The position numbers were made by a program, and so were the translations under genes. Under the pieces are notes generated by a model that made no database searches, was not told the DNA's origin, and was given only the letters and a program-made list of their open reading frames with translations. A DNA stretch of 64,000 nucleotides from positions 62,001-126,000 of the forward strand of contig NZ_NRRD01000001.1 in the NCBI RefSeq assembly GCF_020023995.1, written 5' to 3'. Numbering within the stretch: position 1 is the first letter of the stretch; the number at the start of each line of letters is the position of its first letter. This document shows, one piece after another, positions 36,684 through 46,403 of the stretch. Source of the DNA: Rhodobacter sp. TJ_12. Lineage in GTDB: Bacteria > Pseudomonadota > Alphaproteobacteria > Rhodobacterales > Rhodobacteraceae.

Positions 36684-37355
36684 ATGAACCGTCGCTCTCT
36701 TCTTCTGGGCCTCTCTGGCACTGCGCTGCTTGCCGCTGCCGGGGGCTGGTCGCTGTTGCGGCCCAATGCCGAAGGCCTCTGGGCCAGCCCCGCGCTGGCG
36801 CAGGAAACGACCGGCGGGGCGGCCAATGATCTTTTGCCCGATGTCGCGATGGGGGCCGCCGATGCTCCGGTGACGCTGATCGAATATGCGTCGTTCACCT
36901 GCGGGCATTGCGCGAACTTCCATGAAACCGTCTTCAAGCCGCTCAAGCGCGAGTATATCGATACTGGCAAGGTCCGGTTCATTCTGCGCGAAGCCTATTT
37001 CGACGGGGTCGGGCTTTGGGCCGGGCAGGTCGCGCAATGCGGCGGTGATCTGAAATATTACGGCATCGTCGATATGTTGTTCGACGAGCAAAGCGCGTGG
37101 ATCGGGGATGGCCAGCCGCAGACGATTGGTGACAACCTGCGCAAGATCGGGCTGCGTGCCGGTCTGACGAAAGAGCAGATCGAGGCCTGTCTGAATGACA
37201 CCGCCCGGGCCGAGCGGATGGTGGCCACCTATCAGGCGCATTTCACCGCCGACGGGATCGAGGGCACGCCGACCCTGATGATCAACGGCAAAAAGCACAG
37301 CAACATGAGCTATGAGTCGCTGAAAAAGATCCTCGACGCCGAATTGGCGGGCTGA
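36684..37355 (+). CDS. DsbA-family thiol oxidoreductase, exported
   Basis: A 223-residue periplasmic thioredoxin-fold protein. The active site is Cys73-Gly-His-Cys76 (SFTCGHC), and EGTPTLMING holds the cis-proline loop. The helical insertion between them (about 105-175) is typical of DsbA-like proteins. The N-terminus MNRRSLLLGLSG has a twin-arginine pair ahead of a hydrophobic stretch, with a likely cleavage after ALA at about residue 39. It could use the Tat or Sec route; I cannot decide from sequence. Whether it oxidises or isomerises disulfides is also open. It follows the dciA-like gene closely and is convergent with lpxK, two bases away. Confidence 0.9.
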   Translation: MNRRSLLLGLSGTALLAAAGGWSLLRPNAEGLWASPALAQETTGGAANDLLPDVAMGAADAPVTLIEYASFTCGHCANFHETVFKPLKREYIDTGKVRFILREAYFDGVGLWAGQVAQCGGDLKYYGIVDMLFDEQSAWIGDGQPQTIGDNLRKIGLRAGLTKEQIEACLNDTARAERMVATYQAHFTADGIEGTPTLMINGKKHSNMSYESLKKILDAELAG

Positions 37356-37357
37356 GC

Positions 37358-38347
37358 TCAAAGGCCCAGCCGGTCCAGCGCCTGTTCCAGAGGTGCGGCA
37401 TTGCTCAGCCTCAGCCGCACCGGCAGCGCCAGCACATTGGGGCGAAACGCTATCGGCAGACGCGCGGCATCCTTTTCCGTGGTGACAAGTTGCGCCCCCG
37501 CAAGCCGCGCCTCGGTATCCAGCCGGGTCAACAGCCGCGCATTGAAGGGCTGATGATCGTCCAGCGCCTCGGCCCGGACCAGATCGGCCCCAAGTCCGCG
37601 CAACGTGGCAAAGAATTTCTCGGGATGGCCGATGCCCGCAAAGGCCAGCACCCGCAGCCCCTCCCAGTCCATGCCGGTTTGCAAGGGCATCAGCGCGCCT
37701 TGCAGATGTGGCACGGCAATGTGTGGCCCCCAACGCGTGACAAAATCCGCTTGCGCCGGGTCCGGACCAATCGAGATCAGAAGATCGGCCCGGGCAAGAC
37801 CGGCCGCAACCGGTTCGCGCAGCGGTCCCGCGGGCAGGCAGCGCCCGTTGCCAAAGCCCTTCACCGCATCGACGACAACGATCGACAGATCTTTGTCCAG
37901 CGCCGGGTTTTGATGCCCGTCATCCAGCAAGATCACTTGCGCGCCTGCCGCCACCGCCGCCTGCGCGCCGGCGGCACGATCCTTGGCGACCCATGTGGGG
38001 GTGAACGCGGCCAGCAAGAGCGGTTCGTCGCCCACCTCTTCGGCTTTGTGGCGCATTTCATCGACGCGAACCGGGCCCTTGAGGCTGCCGCCATGGCCGC
38101 GGCTGACCACATGCGCGGTGATATCGCGCCCGGCCAGCAGTTGTGCCAGCGCGATCACGGTGGGGGTTTTGCCGGTGCCGCCTGCATTGATATTGCCCAC
38201 CGAGACCACCGGCACCGCCACGCGCAGCCCCGGCTGGGCCACGCGGCGCGCGGTGGCGGCCCCATAGGCGCGCCCCAGCGGGGCCAGCAGCCGCGCCATC
38301 GGCGCCGGGGTCGCGGGGTCGGTGAACCAATGTGCGGGGGCCTGCAT
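37358..38347 (-). CDS. lpxK: Tetraacyldisaccharide 4'-kinase
   Basis: A 329-residue inner-membrane-associated kinase that phosphorylates the 4' position of lipid A disaccharide. The Walker A-type motif [13 protein letters not shown] lies at 51-63. [21 protein letters not shown] is the LpxK signature, and [12 protein letters not shown] the C-terminal one. ATG 38347 overlaps the upstream gene's stop as TGATG, so it is translationally coupled to the Kdo-transferase homologue. Both act in lipid A/core assembly, which supports the joint assignment. Confidence 0.97.
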   Translation of the reverse strand: MQAPAHWFTDPATPAPMARLLAPLGRAYGAATARRVAQPGLRVAVPVVSVGNINAGGTGKTPTVIALAQLLAGRDITAHVVSRGHGGSLKGPVRVDEMRHKAEEVGDEPLLLAAFTPTWVAKDRAAGAQAAVAAGAQVILLDDGHQNPALDKDLSIVVVDAVKGFGNGRCLPAGPLREPVAAGLARADLLISIGPDPAQADFVTRWGPHIAVPHLQGALMPLQTGMDWEGLRVLAFAGIGHPEKFFATLRGLGADLVRAEALDDHQPFNARLLTRLDTEARLAGAQLVTTEKDAARLPIAFRPNVLALPVRLRLSNAAPLEQALDRLGL

Positions 38348-39561
38348 CAATCGTCCTTTCCATCGGTTGCGGCATCGCATTCACGCAAGATCGCGCAGAC
38401 CACCGCCTCGGCCGCCGCCGCCCCGCCCGAGGTGACGGCCCACGCATTATGCGCCAGCGCCGCCGCCCGGTCGGGCGACATCAGATCGGCCACGGCTGCC
38501 CCCAAAGAGCTGGCATCGTGAATCGCGCGGGCCGCGCGCGCCTCTCCAAGCCGGGTATATTCTGACGTGTAAGGCGTGGTTTTGGGCCCATGTACCACGG
38601 CAGAGCCCAAAGCGGCAGCCTCGAACGGGCAGCGCGCGGCCCCCTGCGCGCCGCTTAGCGTGCCGCCCATATAGCTCACCGGGGCGATCCGATACCACAG
38701 CCCATATTCCGCCGGATCATCGGCCAGAAAAATCTCTGTCTCGTCCTCGGGTTCCCCCTCAAGCGCACGGCTGGCAACGGCCAGCCCCTGCGCGCTGAGC
38801 CGCGCGGCCAGATGCTCGGCGCTTTCAGGCGGGTCGGGGGCGAGGATCAGCAGCATTCGGTGCGCGTGGCGTGTGGCCCGTTCTTGTGCGGCGATCATCG
38901 CGTCGATCTCTTCGGGGGGCACGGCGGCGGCCAGCCAGACCGGTCGGGTCCGGGTCAGCGCGGCCAGCGAGACACGCTCGGCCTCGGAACAGCGCAGCGG
39001 CTCGGCGGGCTGGCCCAGAACGCCACTCACCTCAAGCTTGGCCGGTTCCACTCCCAACTGCAAAAGCGGCGTGATCGAACCTTGATCGCGCACCAATACC
39101 CGCGCCATGCGCCGTAACAGGGCGGGCTTGCCAAAGCCCCGCAGCGGCTGGCGGCCCGCGCTTTGCGGGGTCGCCTGCACATCCGCCATCATCACCGGCA
39201 CATCGGCTTTGCCCGCCGCCTTGATCAGGGCACCGGGCAGGTCATTGCCGAAGAGCACCAGCAGATCGGGCGCAAGCTGACGCATCAGGGCGCGCGGCGA
39301 TCCCTCGTCGCGCAGGCCACGCCGGATCACCGTTTCCGGCAAGCTGATGTCGATGTATTCGGGCAAAGCCACGATCAGCCGCAGATCGGGGCGCAGCCGC
39401 GCCAGCCGGGCAAGCACCAGCGCCGCGCCGGGGGCCAGTTCGCTTGCCTCCTCTGCGCCGATGCGCAAACAGATCAAGGGCGGTTCGGGGGGCGCGGTCT
39501 CCGCCGGGGCCGGGCCCGGAGCGGGTGCGCGGCGAAACCACCTAGAAGCCGATTGCAGCAT
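38347..39561 (-). CDS. waaA: Kdo-transferase homologue (GT30-like), shortened N-terminus
   Basis: A 404-residue GT-B fold protein. The C-terminal half shows the donor-binding features of 3-deoxy-manno-octulosonate transferases ([31 protein letters not shown]). The order with DUF4170 upstream and lpxK downstream also matches waaA loci in alphaproteobacteria. However, the N-terminal membrane anchor and the usual HAVSVGE-type stretch with its catalytic Glu are not evident; an RIGAEEAS sequence stands in the corresponding place. It is probably a diverged WaaA, and a second, conventional waaA elsewhere in the genome cannot be ruled out. Confidence 0.75.
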   Translation of the reverse strand: MLQSASRWFRRAPAPGPAPAETAPPEPPLICLRIGAEEASELAPGAALVLARLARLRPDLRLIVALPEYIDISLPETVIRRGLRDEGSPRALMRQLAPDLLVLFGNDLPGALIKAAGKADVPVMMADVQATPQSAGRQPLRGFGKPALLRRMARVLVRDQGSITPLLQLGVEPAKLEVSGVLGQPAEPLRCSEAERVSLAALTRTRPVWLAAAVPPEEIDAMIAAQERATRHAHRMLLILAPDPPESAEHLAARLSAQGLAVASRALEGEPEDETEIFLADDPAEYGLWYRIAPVSYMGGTLSGAQGAARCPFEAAALGSAVVHGPKTTPYTSEYTRLGEARAARAIHDASSLGAAVADLMSPDRAAALAHNAWAVTSGGAAAAEAVVCAILRECDAATDGKDD

Positions 39562-39578
39562 CGCGGGCCTTTGGGATG

Positions 39579-39836
39579 TTAGCTGCCCAGTTCCTCGGTC
39601 AGCGAGGCGGGGGTTTCCTCGTCACGCAGCCGGTGCAGGTGGGCGATGAAATAGCGCGCATGGGCATCGTCCACGGTGCGTTGCGCCTCGGCCTTCCAAG
39701 CGGAATAGGCGGTGGCGTAATTGGGGTAGATCCCGACGATATGGATTTTCGACACATCTTTGAATTCGGTGCGCTCGGGCGAGACAAGCTCGCCGCCGAA
39801 AACAAGGTGCAGGCGTTGGGGATTTGTCTTGCTCAT
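39579..39836 (-). CDS. DUF4170 protein
   Basis: An 85-residue protein recognised as DUF4170: LHLVFGGELVSP, then KIHIVGIYPNYATAYSAWKAEAQRTVDDAHARYFIAHLHRL. It has no signal peptide or membrane helix. In Rhodobacterales the family sits next to the Kdo transferase and lpxK, as here, suggesting a link with lipid A or LPS synthesis. No biochemical function is known to me. The start is ATG 39836; the 202 bases upstream, shared with divergent zapE, contain the promoters. Confidence 0.85.
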   Translation of the reverse strand: MSKTNPQRLHLVFGGELVSPERTEFKDVSKIHIVGIYPNYATAYSAWKAEAQRTVDDAHARYFIAHLHRLRDEETPASLTEELGS

Positions 39837-40038
39837 GGGCTTTCCTGTGCAATGGGTGGGGCGAGACTATGCGATGGCCCTTGGCCACTCAAGCGGCGAT
39901 CGCGCGCTTGCGCTAACGATCAAGGCGGCGCAAGCTCTGTGGCTGTGGCAGCCTTCTTTGCGCCATGGCCCCAGATTTGCAGCCCGCGCCCTTGCGGACC
40001 CGCTTTTCAATCTGCGCGACAGGGTCTAAGGAACGGCC

Positions 40039-41121
40039 ATGCGCAAGAGCCTACTTCAGATTTATGATGCCCGCGTCGCCACCGGCATGCTGCGCGCCGA
40101 TGCGGCCCAACGCGCGCTTCTGCCCCGTTTCGACGAAATCATCGCCGCAATCGAAGCTCCGGTGAAAAAGCCCGGCTTGTTTGGCCTGTTTGCCAAACAT
40201 CCCGAGGCGGTCCGGGGGCTTTACCTTTGGGGCGGTGTCGGGCGTGGCAAATCAATGCTGATGGATCTGTTCCACGAGGCGGTCGCGGTGCCCAAGCGGC
40301 GCGTGCATTTCCATGCCTTCATGCAAGAGGTTCAGGCCAAAATCGAGGCCGCGCGTCGCGCCAAGGAAGAAGACGCGCTTTTGCCCGTGGCCAAGGAAAT
40401 CGCCGCCTCGGTCCGGCTGCTGTGTTTCGATGAAATGCAGATCACCGATATTGCCGATGCGATGATCGTGGGGCGGCTGTTCGAAGAGCTGTTCAAGCGT
40501 GGCGTCACCGTGGTGACCACCTCGAACCGCCCGCCCGAGGACCTTTATAAAAACGGGCTGAACCGGCAGTTGTTTCTGCCCTTCATCGATATTTTGCGCG
40601 ACCAGCTTGAGGTGGTCGAAATCGCTTCGGAAACCGATTATCGCCAGCATCGGTTGACCGGCGCGCAGGTCTATTTCTCGCCCGCCTCAAAAGAGGCGCA
40701 TGCGGCGATGGATGCGCTTTGGAATGAATTGACCGGCCATGACGCGACCACCAAGCTGGAGATCGAGGTCAAGGGGCGCAAAGTGGTGGTGCCGCATTAT
40801 CACAACGGCGTTGGGCGCGCCACGTTTTGGGAATTGTGCGGCGCGATGTTGGGGCCGGCGGATTATCTGGCGATTGCCGATGCGCTGAAGGTCTTGATGA
40901 TCGATGACATTCCGCAGCTTTCGGCCTCCAATTTCAACGAGGCGAAGCGGTTCGTGACGCTGATCGATACGCTTTATGAGGCGAAGGTGCGGCTGATCTG
41001 TTCGGCCGCCGAGGTGCCCGAGCGGCTTTACAACGAGGGCACGGGCAGCTTCGAGTTTGAGCGAACCGCCTCGCGCCTGCGCGAGATGCAATCGGCCGAT
41101 TGGGGCACCGACCGGGGGTGA
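40039..41121 (+). CDS. zapE: Cell-division ATPase ZapE (AFG1 family)
   Basis: A 360-residue AAA-like ATPase. The Walker A is GGVGRGKS (65-72), and the Walker B is LLCFDEMQITDIADAM, a sequence characteristic of AFG1/ZapE. TTSNRPPEDLYKNGLNR and the C-terminal DIPQLSASNFNEAKRFVTLIDTLYE are further family marks. ZapE associates with the FtsZ ring in E. coli, whereas the mitochondrial homologue acts in protein quality control, so the role here is inferred. It is divergent from DUF4170 and convergent with the luciferase-like gene. Confidence 0.95.
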   Translation: MRKSLLQIYDARVATGMLRADAAQRALLPRFDEIIAAIEAPVKKPGLFGLFAKHPEAVRGLYLWGGVGRGKSMLMDLFHEAVAVPKRRVHFHAFMQEVQAKIEAARRAKEEDALLPVAKEIAASVRLLCFDEMQITDIADAMIVGRLFEELFKRGVTVVTTSNRPPEDLYKNGLNRQLFLPFIDILRDQLEVVEIASETDYRQHRLTGAQVYFSPASKEAHAAMDALWNELTGHDATTKLEIEVKGRKVVVPHYHNGVGRATFWELCGAMLGPADYLAIADALKVLMIDDIPQLSASNFNEAKRFVTLIDTLYEAKVRLICSAAEVPERLYNEGTGSFEFERTASRLREMQSADWGTDRG

Positions 41122-41150
41122 CCGGTCGGCGGCGGCGTTCAGCCGTTGGG

Positions 41151-42188
41151 TCAGACTTTGGCCGGGGCCTCGGCCAGCAGTGCCCGCACGCGCGGCGCGA
41201 CTTCGGTGCCGTAAAGCGCGATTGTTTCCCGCAAATGCGCGGGGTCTTGCGGCCCGGCGGAATATTTCAGCGTGAAGCGTTGCAGCCCCAAAACACCCAT
41301 CGTTCGCGCGATCTTTTGCGCGACCGTTTCCGGGCTGCCCACGTAAAGCGAGCCCTGCGCAATCTCCTGTTCGAAGGCGGCGCGGGTGAAGGGCGGCCAG
41401 CCGCGCGTGCGCCCGATCAGATCATGCATCTTGGCATAGGCCGGGAAAAAGCGTTCTTTCGCCTCTTCATCGGTGGGGGCGATATGGCCCGGCGAATGGA
41501 CCGATAGCGGCAACTCGGGCCCCCCCGCCTGCGCGCGCGCCTTGCGATAGAGATCGGCCAGAGGCGCAAACCGCGCCGGATTGCCGCCGATGATCGCCAT
41601 CACCAAAGGCATATCCATGGCCGCTGCCTCCAGCACCGAGTCCGGGCTGCCGCCCACGCCACGCCAAACCTGCAACGGCTGTTCGGGGCGCGGGTAGACG
41701 GTGACATTTTGCAAGGCCGTGCGGTGATGGCCGCGGAAAGTGATCTTCTCTTGGCTCAAAAGCGCATGCAAAAGCTGCGCCTTTTCAGAAAAGAGCGTCT
41801 CGTAATCTTCCAGATCATAGCCAAAGAGCGGGAAGCTCTCGGTGAAAGAGCCACGGCCGATGGTGATTTCGGCCCGCCCCGGCGCCAGTGCCTCCAGCGT
41901 GGCAAAACGCTGGTAAAGCCGGATCGGGTCATCCGACGACAGCACCGTGACCGAGGTCCCTGCGTGGATCGATTTCGTTTTGGCCAAGATCGTGGCGATC
42001 AGCGGCTCCATCGACGAAATCGCGTAATCTGGGCGGTGATGTTCGCCAAGGCCAAAGTAATTCAGCCCGACCTCGTCGGCCAGAACGGCCTCGGCCAGTG
42101 TGTCGCGGATGACCTGCGCCGCGCTTTGCGGGCCGGATTGGTTGGCGGTGATATCGCCAAAAGTATCAAGGCCGAATTCAAGCGTCAT
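41151..42188 (-). CDS. Luciferase-like flavin-dependent monooxygenase
   Basis: A 345-residue TIM-barrel protein of the bacterial luciferase-like family, using reduced flavin and oxygen. FGLGEHHRPDYAISS, ATLEALAPGRAEITIGRG and IGGNPARFAPLADLYR are typical stretches. LYVGSPETVAQKI near the C-terminus is common in this group. The substrate cannot be deduced, and no flavin reductase is adjacent. It lies 87 bases downstream of folC on the same strand. A 6-base-pair hairpin (CTGCCT with AGGCAG) lies between them and may reduce read-through. Confidence 0.85.
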   Translation of the reverse strand: MTLEFGLDTFGDITANQSGPQSAAQVIRDTLAEAVLADEVGLNYFGLGEHHRPDYAISSMEPLIATILAKTKSIHAGTSVTVLSSDDPIRLYQRFATLEALAPGRAEITIGRGSFTESFPLFGYDLEDYETLFSEKAQLLHALLSQEKITFRGHHRTALQNVTVYPRPEQPLQVWRGVGGSPDSVLEAAAMDMPLVMAIIGGNPARFAPLADLYRKARAQAGGPELPLSVHSPGHIAPTDEEAKERFFPAYAKMHDLIGRTRGWPPFTRAAFEQEIAQGSLYVGSPETVAQKIARTMGVLGLQRFTLKYSAGPQDPAHLRETIALYGTEVAPRVRALLAEAPAKV

Positions 42189-42275
42189 GGCGGGCTCCTT
42201 TCCTTTCGGACAAAGATAGGGGCCGCCTGCCTGTGCGCCTAGGCAGATAGTCGCACAGGATCGGTGCGCAAATGC

Positions 42276-43550
42276 TCAGCCATTCTCGCGCAGCACTTGG
42301 CCCGCAAGATAAAGCGAGCCGCAAATGAGCACCCGGGCATGGGGCTCTTGCGCGGTGATCGCGGCAAGCGCTGACGCCACGCTTTCGGCCTCGGCCACCT
42401 GCGCAAAGCCTGCCTGATGCGCAGCGCGCGCCGTGTCGGACGCGGGCAGGGTGTTTGGCTCGCCGGGAATGGAAACCGCGGTCAGGCTGGGCGCCGCGCT
42501 GGCAAGCGGGCGTAAATAGCCGGTGATATCCTTGGTGTTCAGCATGCCGCAAATCAGATGCGTCGGGCGCGGGGCCATTCGTGCGAGCGTGCTTGCCACC
42601 GCCTGCCCACCCGCCGGGTTATGCCCGCCATCAAGCCAAAGCTCGGCCTTTGGCGCGGCTTCCACCAGCGGTCCGTGGCGCAGCCGTTGCATCCGCGCGG
42701 GCCATTGCGCGGCGGTGACCGCCGCCTCGCAGGCGGCTTCGCCATAGCCAAGGCAGCGCAGCGCCGCAACGGCGGCCCCTGCATTTTCTATCTGGTGCGG
42801 GCCGGGCAGGTTTGGCAGCGGCAAATCCAAAAGCCCGTTTTCATCTTGATAGATCAGACGGTCGCGTTCTTCGAAGGCGTGCCATTGCTGACCATGCGCG
42901 AAAAGGCTCACGCCCAGACGCGCGGCGCGCGCCTCGATCACATCCATGCCGTCCGGCTGCTGTGGGCCAACCACGCAGGGCACGCCACGTTTCAAGATGC
43001 CCGCCTTTTCCCCGGCAATCTCGGGCAGCGTTTCGCCCAGATATTGCTGATGGTCGATGGAAATGGGCGTCAGCACCGTCAGCGCGGGTTGGTCGATCAC
43101 ATTCGTCGCATCCAGCCGCCCGCCAAGGCCCACTTCCAACAGCGTGTAATCGGCGGGGGTGCGGGCAAAGGCCAGAATGGCCGCGACGGTGGTGACTTCG
43201 AAAAAGGTGATCGGCGCGCCGCCATTCGCAGCCTCGCATTCATCCAAAAGCGCGGCCAGATCGGGCTCGGAGATCAAATCGCCTGCCAGCCGGATGCGTT
43301 CATGAAACCGCGCCAGATGCGGCGAGGTATAGGCATGCACCCGCTTGCCAGACGCCTCCAGCCCCGCGCGGATCATTGCTTGGGTCGACCCTTTGCCATT
43401 CGTGCCCGCCAGATGGATGACGGGGGGCAGGGTGCGTTCGGGGTGACCCAAAGCGGCCAACAGCCGGTGCACACGATCGAGCGTCAGATCGATGATCTTC
43501 GGATGCAGCCCCATCAGCCGCGCAAGGATGTCATCGGAAGGTTGCGGCAT
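42276..43550 (-). CDS. folC: Bifunctional folylpolyglutamate/dihydrofolate synthase
   Basis: A 424-residue Mur-ligase-like enzyme that adds glutamate to dihydropteroate and to reduced folates. The ATP-binding loop AGTNGKGST is at residues 48-56, TSPHLARFHERIR follows, and LLEVGLGGRLDATNV is the family signature, with GGHNPAGGQAV in the C-terminal domain. Length and start are as expected. It lies downstream of accD, a pairing that is conserved in many proteobacteria, with a hairpin in the 72-base gap. Confidence 0.97.
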   Translation of the reverse strand: MPQPSDDILARLMGLHPKIIDLTLDRVHRLLAALGHPERTLPPVIHLAGTNGKGSTQAMIRAGLEASGKRVHAYTSPHLARFHERIRLAGDLISEPDLAALLDECEAANGGAPITFFEVTTVAAILAFARTPADYTLLEVGLGGRLDATNVIDQPALTVLTPISIDHQQYLGETLPEIAGEKAGILKRGVPCVVGPQQPDGMDVIEARAARLGVSLFAHGQQWHAFEERDRLIYQDENGLLDLPLPNLPGPHQIENAGAAVAALRCLGYGEAACEAAVTAAQWPARMQRLRHGPLVEAAPKAELWLDGGHNPAGGQAVASTLARMAPRPTHLICGMLNTKDITGYLRPLASAAPSLTAVSIPGEPNTLPASDTARAAHQAGFAQVAEAESVASALAAITAQEPHARVLICGSLYLAGQVLRENG

Positions 43551-43572
43551 CGGGCCCCCTGTTGTGCAAAGG

Positions 43573-43592
43573 CCGGGGCCAAATGGCCCCGG
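43573..43592 (-). terminator. Hairpin between accD and folC
   Basis: CCGGGGCC (43573-43580) and GGCCCCGG (43585-43592) pair around AAAT. In the direction of accD it is followed by CCTTTGC, a weak T-run, so it may act as a partial terminator or an mRNA end-protecting hairpin rather than a full stop. Confidence 0.5.
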
Positions 43593-43622
43593 ACCCGAAA
43601 ATTTTAGGGCGAGACGCGCGCC

Positions 43623-44597
43623 TTACTCGGACTTTTGCGCCGCTTGGGCGGGCGTTTCCGGCGTCGGCTCTGCCGCGGTCTCATGGTCCGCCTCGGTTTC
43701 CGGCACGGAAATCTGGCCGGGCGGGGGCAGTTCGCCCCAGATCGCGGGCGGCTGGCTCATCATCAAGCGCAGCAAAACGATCAGTTCTTCGCGCATCTTC
43801 TTGCGATGCGTCACCCGGTCCAGCATGCCGTGATCAAGCAGATATTCCGCGCGCTGGAACCCCTCGGGCAATTTTTCGCGGATCGTTTGTTCGATCACGC
43901 GCGGCCCGGCAAAGCAGATCAGCGCATTCGGTTCGGCGATCTGCACATCGCCCAGCATCGCATAAGAGGCCGTCACGCCGCCCGTGGTGGGGTGGGTGAG
44001 CACAACGATATAAGGAAGGCCCGCATCCTTGAGCATTTGCACCGCCACGGTCGAACGCGGCATTTGCATCAGGCTCAGGATACCTTCTTGCATCCGCGCG
44101 CCCCCGGCGGCGGCAAACAGCACCATCGGGCATTTGCGTTCGACCGCGCGCAGCGCCGCGGCCAAGATCGCATTGCCGACATACATCCCCATGGAACCGC
44201 CCATGAAGGAAAAGTCCTGCCCAACGGCAACAATCGGCGTGCGCCCGATCTCGCCTTCGACCACCAGCATCGCGTCTTTCTCGCCTGTAACCTTTTGCGC
44301 GGACCGCATCCGGTCGGGGTAGCGCTTTTGATCCTTGAAGCTCAGCGGATCGGCGATCGGCTCGGGCACTTTCACCTCGGTAAAGATGCCCAGATCAAAG
44401 AGCGACTCGAACCGGTCGCGCGGCGTGATCGCCATGTGGTGATCGCAGTTGGTGCAGACGTTCAGATTGTCGGCCACCTCGCGGTGAAACAGCATCGTGC
44501 CGCATTCGGGGCATTTCGTCCAAAGGTTCTCGGGCATGTCGCGCCGTGTGAACAGCGAGTTGATCTTCGGTCGGACGTAGTTCGAGATCCAGTTCAT
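43623..44597 (-). CDS. accD: Acetyl-CoA carboxylase carboxyltransferase beta subunit
   Basis: A 324-residue subunit that, with AccA, transfers carboxyl from biotin to acetyl-CoA in fatty-acid synthesis. The N-terminal zinc ribbon cysteines are 29, 32, 48 and 51 (CPECG and CTNCD). The crotonase-like core includes [26 protein letters not shown] and [17 protein letters not shown] Pro/Glu-rich tail of about 35 residues is extra and probably disordered. ATG 44597 follows AAGGGG. folC is downstream in the same unit. Confidence 0.98.
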   Translation of the reverse strand: MNWISNYVRPKINSLFTRRDMPENLWTKCPECGTMLFHREVADNLNVCTNCDHHMAITPRDRFESLFDLGIFTEVKVPEPIADPLSFKDQKRYPDRMRSAQKVTGEKDAMLVVEGEIGRTPIVAVGQDFSFMGGSMGMYVGNAILAAALRAVERKCPMVLFAAAGGARMQEGILSLMQMPRSTVAVQMLKDAGLPYIVVLTHPTTGGVTASYAMLGDVQIAEPNALICFAGPRVIEQTIREKLPEGFQRAEYLLDHGMLDRVTHRKKMREELIVLLRLMMSQPPAIWGELPPPGQISVPETEADHETAAEPTPETPAQAAQKSE

Positions 44598-44672
44598 CGG
44601 TTGCCCCTTGATTGCTGCGCCAGCGCTCAGCCGTGTTCCCGCCCAGATAAGCCTGACGCGCGGTAAATGCAA

Positions 44673-45551
44673 TCAGCGGCGCAGCATCAGCCGGGCCAGA
44701 AGCCAGAAGACCAGCATCGATAGGCTGTCCATCGCAAGATAGGGGGCCATGGCCCAAGGGTCGCGAATATTGAGGACCAGCGTGTAAAGCGACAGCCCAT
44801 CAAGCTGGCCATAAAGCGCGATCAAAAAGATCGCGCTGACGTTGTTGGCAAGGTGAAAGGCCAGTGCCGGGCCTAGGTTGCCCGCTCTGGCGGTCAGATC
44901 GGCGGCCAGAAGGCCGAACCCCATCGCCCATAGCGCCAGAAACAGCGCGGTCGTTCCATGCGCCCCCGGCGCGTAATGCAAAAGGCCAAACAGCGCCGCC
45001 GGAACGCCCATCCACAGCACGCGATTGCCTGTGCGTGCGGCGATCTGTTGCAGCAGATAACCGCGAAACACGAGCTCTTCCGCCGCGATCTGCACGAAAA
45101 GCAGCGGTGCGGCGAGCGGCAGCCAAGCCAGCAAGACCGAAGCTGGCGTCGATTTGGCAAGCTGCGGCTCAAAGGCCGATAGCGACGCGATCGCAAGCAC
45201 GGCGATCATCAGTAGCCCAAAGACACGCGCGAAATCACGCCCTGCACCGGGGCCCAAAAGCGTGGCAATCGCGCGCCGGTGCAGCAGTCGCGTCACCAAA
45301 AGCGTGCCCAACGCCAGTGGCACGAAACTGGCCAACACCATCACCAGCCCAAAGGGCGAGCCCGCCCGGTCCATGGCCGTAAGCACCATGGCCAGTTCAA
45401 ATTTGCCAAACACGAGGCCGATCAGCCCAAGCCCGCCAAACAGCGCCGCGAAATAGGTCGCGGCAATCAGCGTCAGCCCGACAAGGCTGCGCCAAATCTC
45501 GGCGCGGGCGGTGGCCGGGGCGATATAGGCATCCAGATTGGGGTAGGTCAT
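44673..45551 (-). CDS. CPBP-family intramembrane protease-like protein
   Basis: A 292-residue membrane protein with about eight hydrophobic segments. The Abi/CPBP motifs are intact: Glu158-Glu159 and Arg163 (AAEELVFRGYL), Phe188...His192 (LFGLLHY) and His233...Asn237 (FHLANN). In CAAX-protease relatives these residues form a metalloprotease site. The substrate is unknown; bacterial members act in bacteriocin immunity or protein maturation. ATG 45551 is preceded by GGAG. It is divergent from the TauE/SafE gene, and accD follows 75 bases downstream. Confidence 0.88.
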   Translation of the reverse strand: MTYPNLDAYIAPATARAEIWRSLVGLTLIAATYFAALFGGLGLIGLVFGKFELAMVLTAMDRAGSPFGLVMVLASFVPLALGTLLVTRLLHRRAIATLLGPGAGRDFARVFGLLMIAVLAIASLSAFEPQLAKSTPASVLLAWLPLAAPLLFVQIAAEELVFRGYLLQQIAARTGNRVLWMGVPAALFGLLHYAPGAHGTTALFLALWAMGFGLLAADLTARAGNLGPALAFHLANNVSAIFLIALYGQLDGLSLYTLVLNIRDPWAMAPYLAMDSLSMLVFWLLARLMLRR

Positions 45552-45653
45552 TTCGGCTCCTCGGCGCAAATCTAGCGAGGCGCCCTTTGCCTCACAAGCG
45601 GCTTTACTTCGCGCCGCGCGCAGCGGATGAAGGGGCGCTTTCGCGGAGGATAT

Positions 45654-46403
45654 ATGTTCGAAGTCTCGCTTGATCTTGCTGCGATGCTGATCGCGGCCGC
45701 CTTTGCAGCGGGCTTTGTGGATGCGATTGCCGGGGGTGGCGGGTTGATTACCTTGCCGGTTCTGCTGTTGGCGGGGGCGACGCCCTTGCAGGCTTTGTCC
45801 ACCAACAAGGTGCAGGGGGCCTTTGGCGCGGCCACGGCGGCGCTGACCTATGCCGCCAAGGGACAAGTCAACCTGCGCGCACAAATCGGCGCGGCCTCAC
45901 TGGCCTTTCTGGCAGGGCTGGGCGGGGCCTTTTTGGTCTCTGTCCTGCCGACCGAGTCGGTGCGGGCGGTTTTGCCCTTTGTCTTAATCGCGATTGCTGC
46001 CTTTTTCGCGCTGCGCAAAGGTCTGGATGACACCGATCGCGCGCGGCGGATTTCGCCTGCGGCCTTCATCGCTTTTGTCGTGCCCTTGGTCGGGTTTTAC
46101 GACGGTTTGATCGGTCCGGGGGCGGGGGCGTTTTACATGATCGGTTTCGTGATGCTGGCGGGCTATGGCGTTTTGCGCGCCACCGCGCATACGAAGCTTT
46201 TGAACTTCGCCTCCAATTTGGGGGGCTTGCTGGCCTTTGCCGCCACCGGTGCGCCATGGTGGGTGACGGGGCTGGCCATGGGGGTCGCACAGATCGCAGG
46301 CGCCAGCCTTGGCGCGCGCCTGGCCATGCGCAAGGGGGCAAAGCTGATCAAGCCGCTTTTGGTGTTCACCTCGACCGTGCTGGCGCTCAAGCTGATCTGG
46401 TGA
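45654..46403 (+). CDS. TauE/SafE-family sulfite or organosulfonate permease
   Basis: A 249-residue membrane protein with about eight helices and an internal duplication. The first half starts with AGFVDAIAGGGGLITLPVLLLAGATPLQALSTNKV and the second has GFYDGLIGPGAGAFYMI, the two matching TauE/SafE motifs. The family exports sulfite, sulfoacetate or related anions; the substrate here is unknown. ATG 45654 is chosen for the GGAGG directly upstream, rather than the earlier ATG 45627. It ends exactly where the convergent asparaginase gene ends, sharing the TGATCA junction. Confidence 0.9.
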   Translation: MFEVSLDLAAMLIAAAFAAGFVDAIAGGGGLITLPVLLLAGATPLQALSTNKVQGAFGAATAALTYAAKGQVNLRAQIGAASLAFLAGLGGAFLVSVLPTESVRAVLPFVLIAIAAFFALRKGLDDTDRARRISPAAFIAFVVPLVGFYDGLIGPGAGAFYMIGFVMLAGYGVLRATAHTKLLNFASNLGGLLAFAATGAPWWVTGLAMGVAQIAGASLGARLAMRKGAKLIKPLLVFTSTVLALKLIW

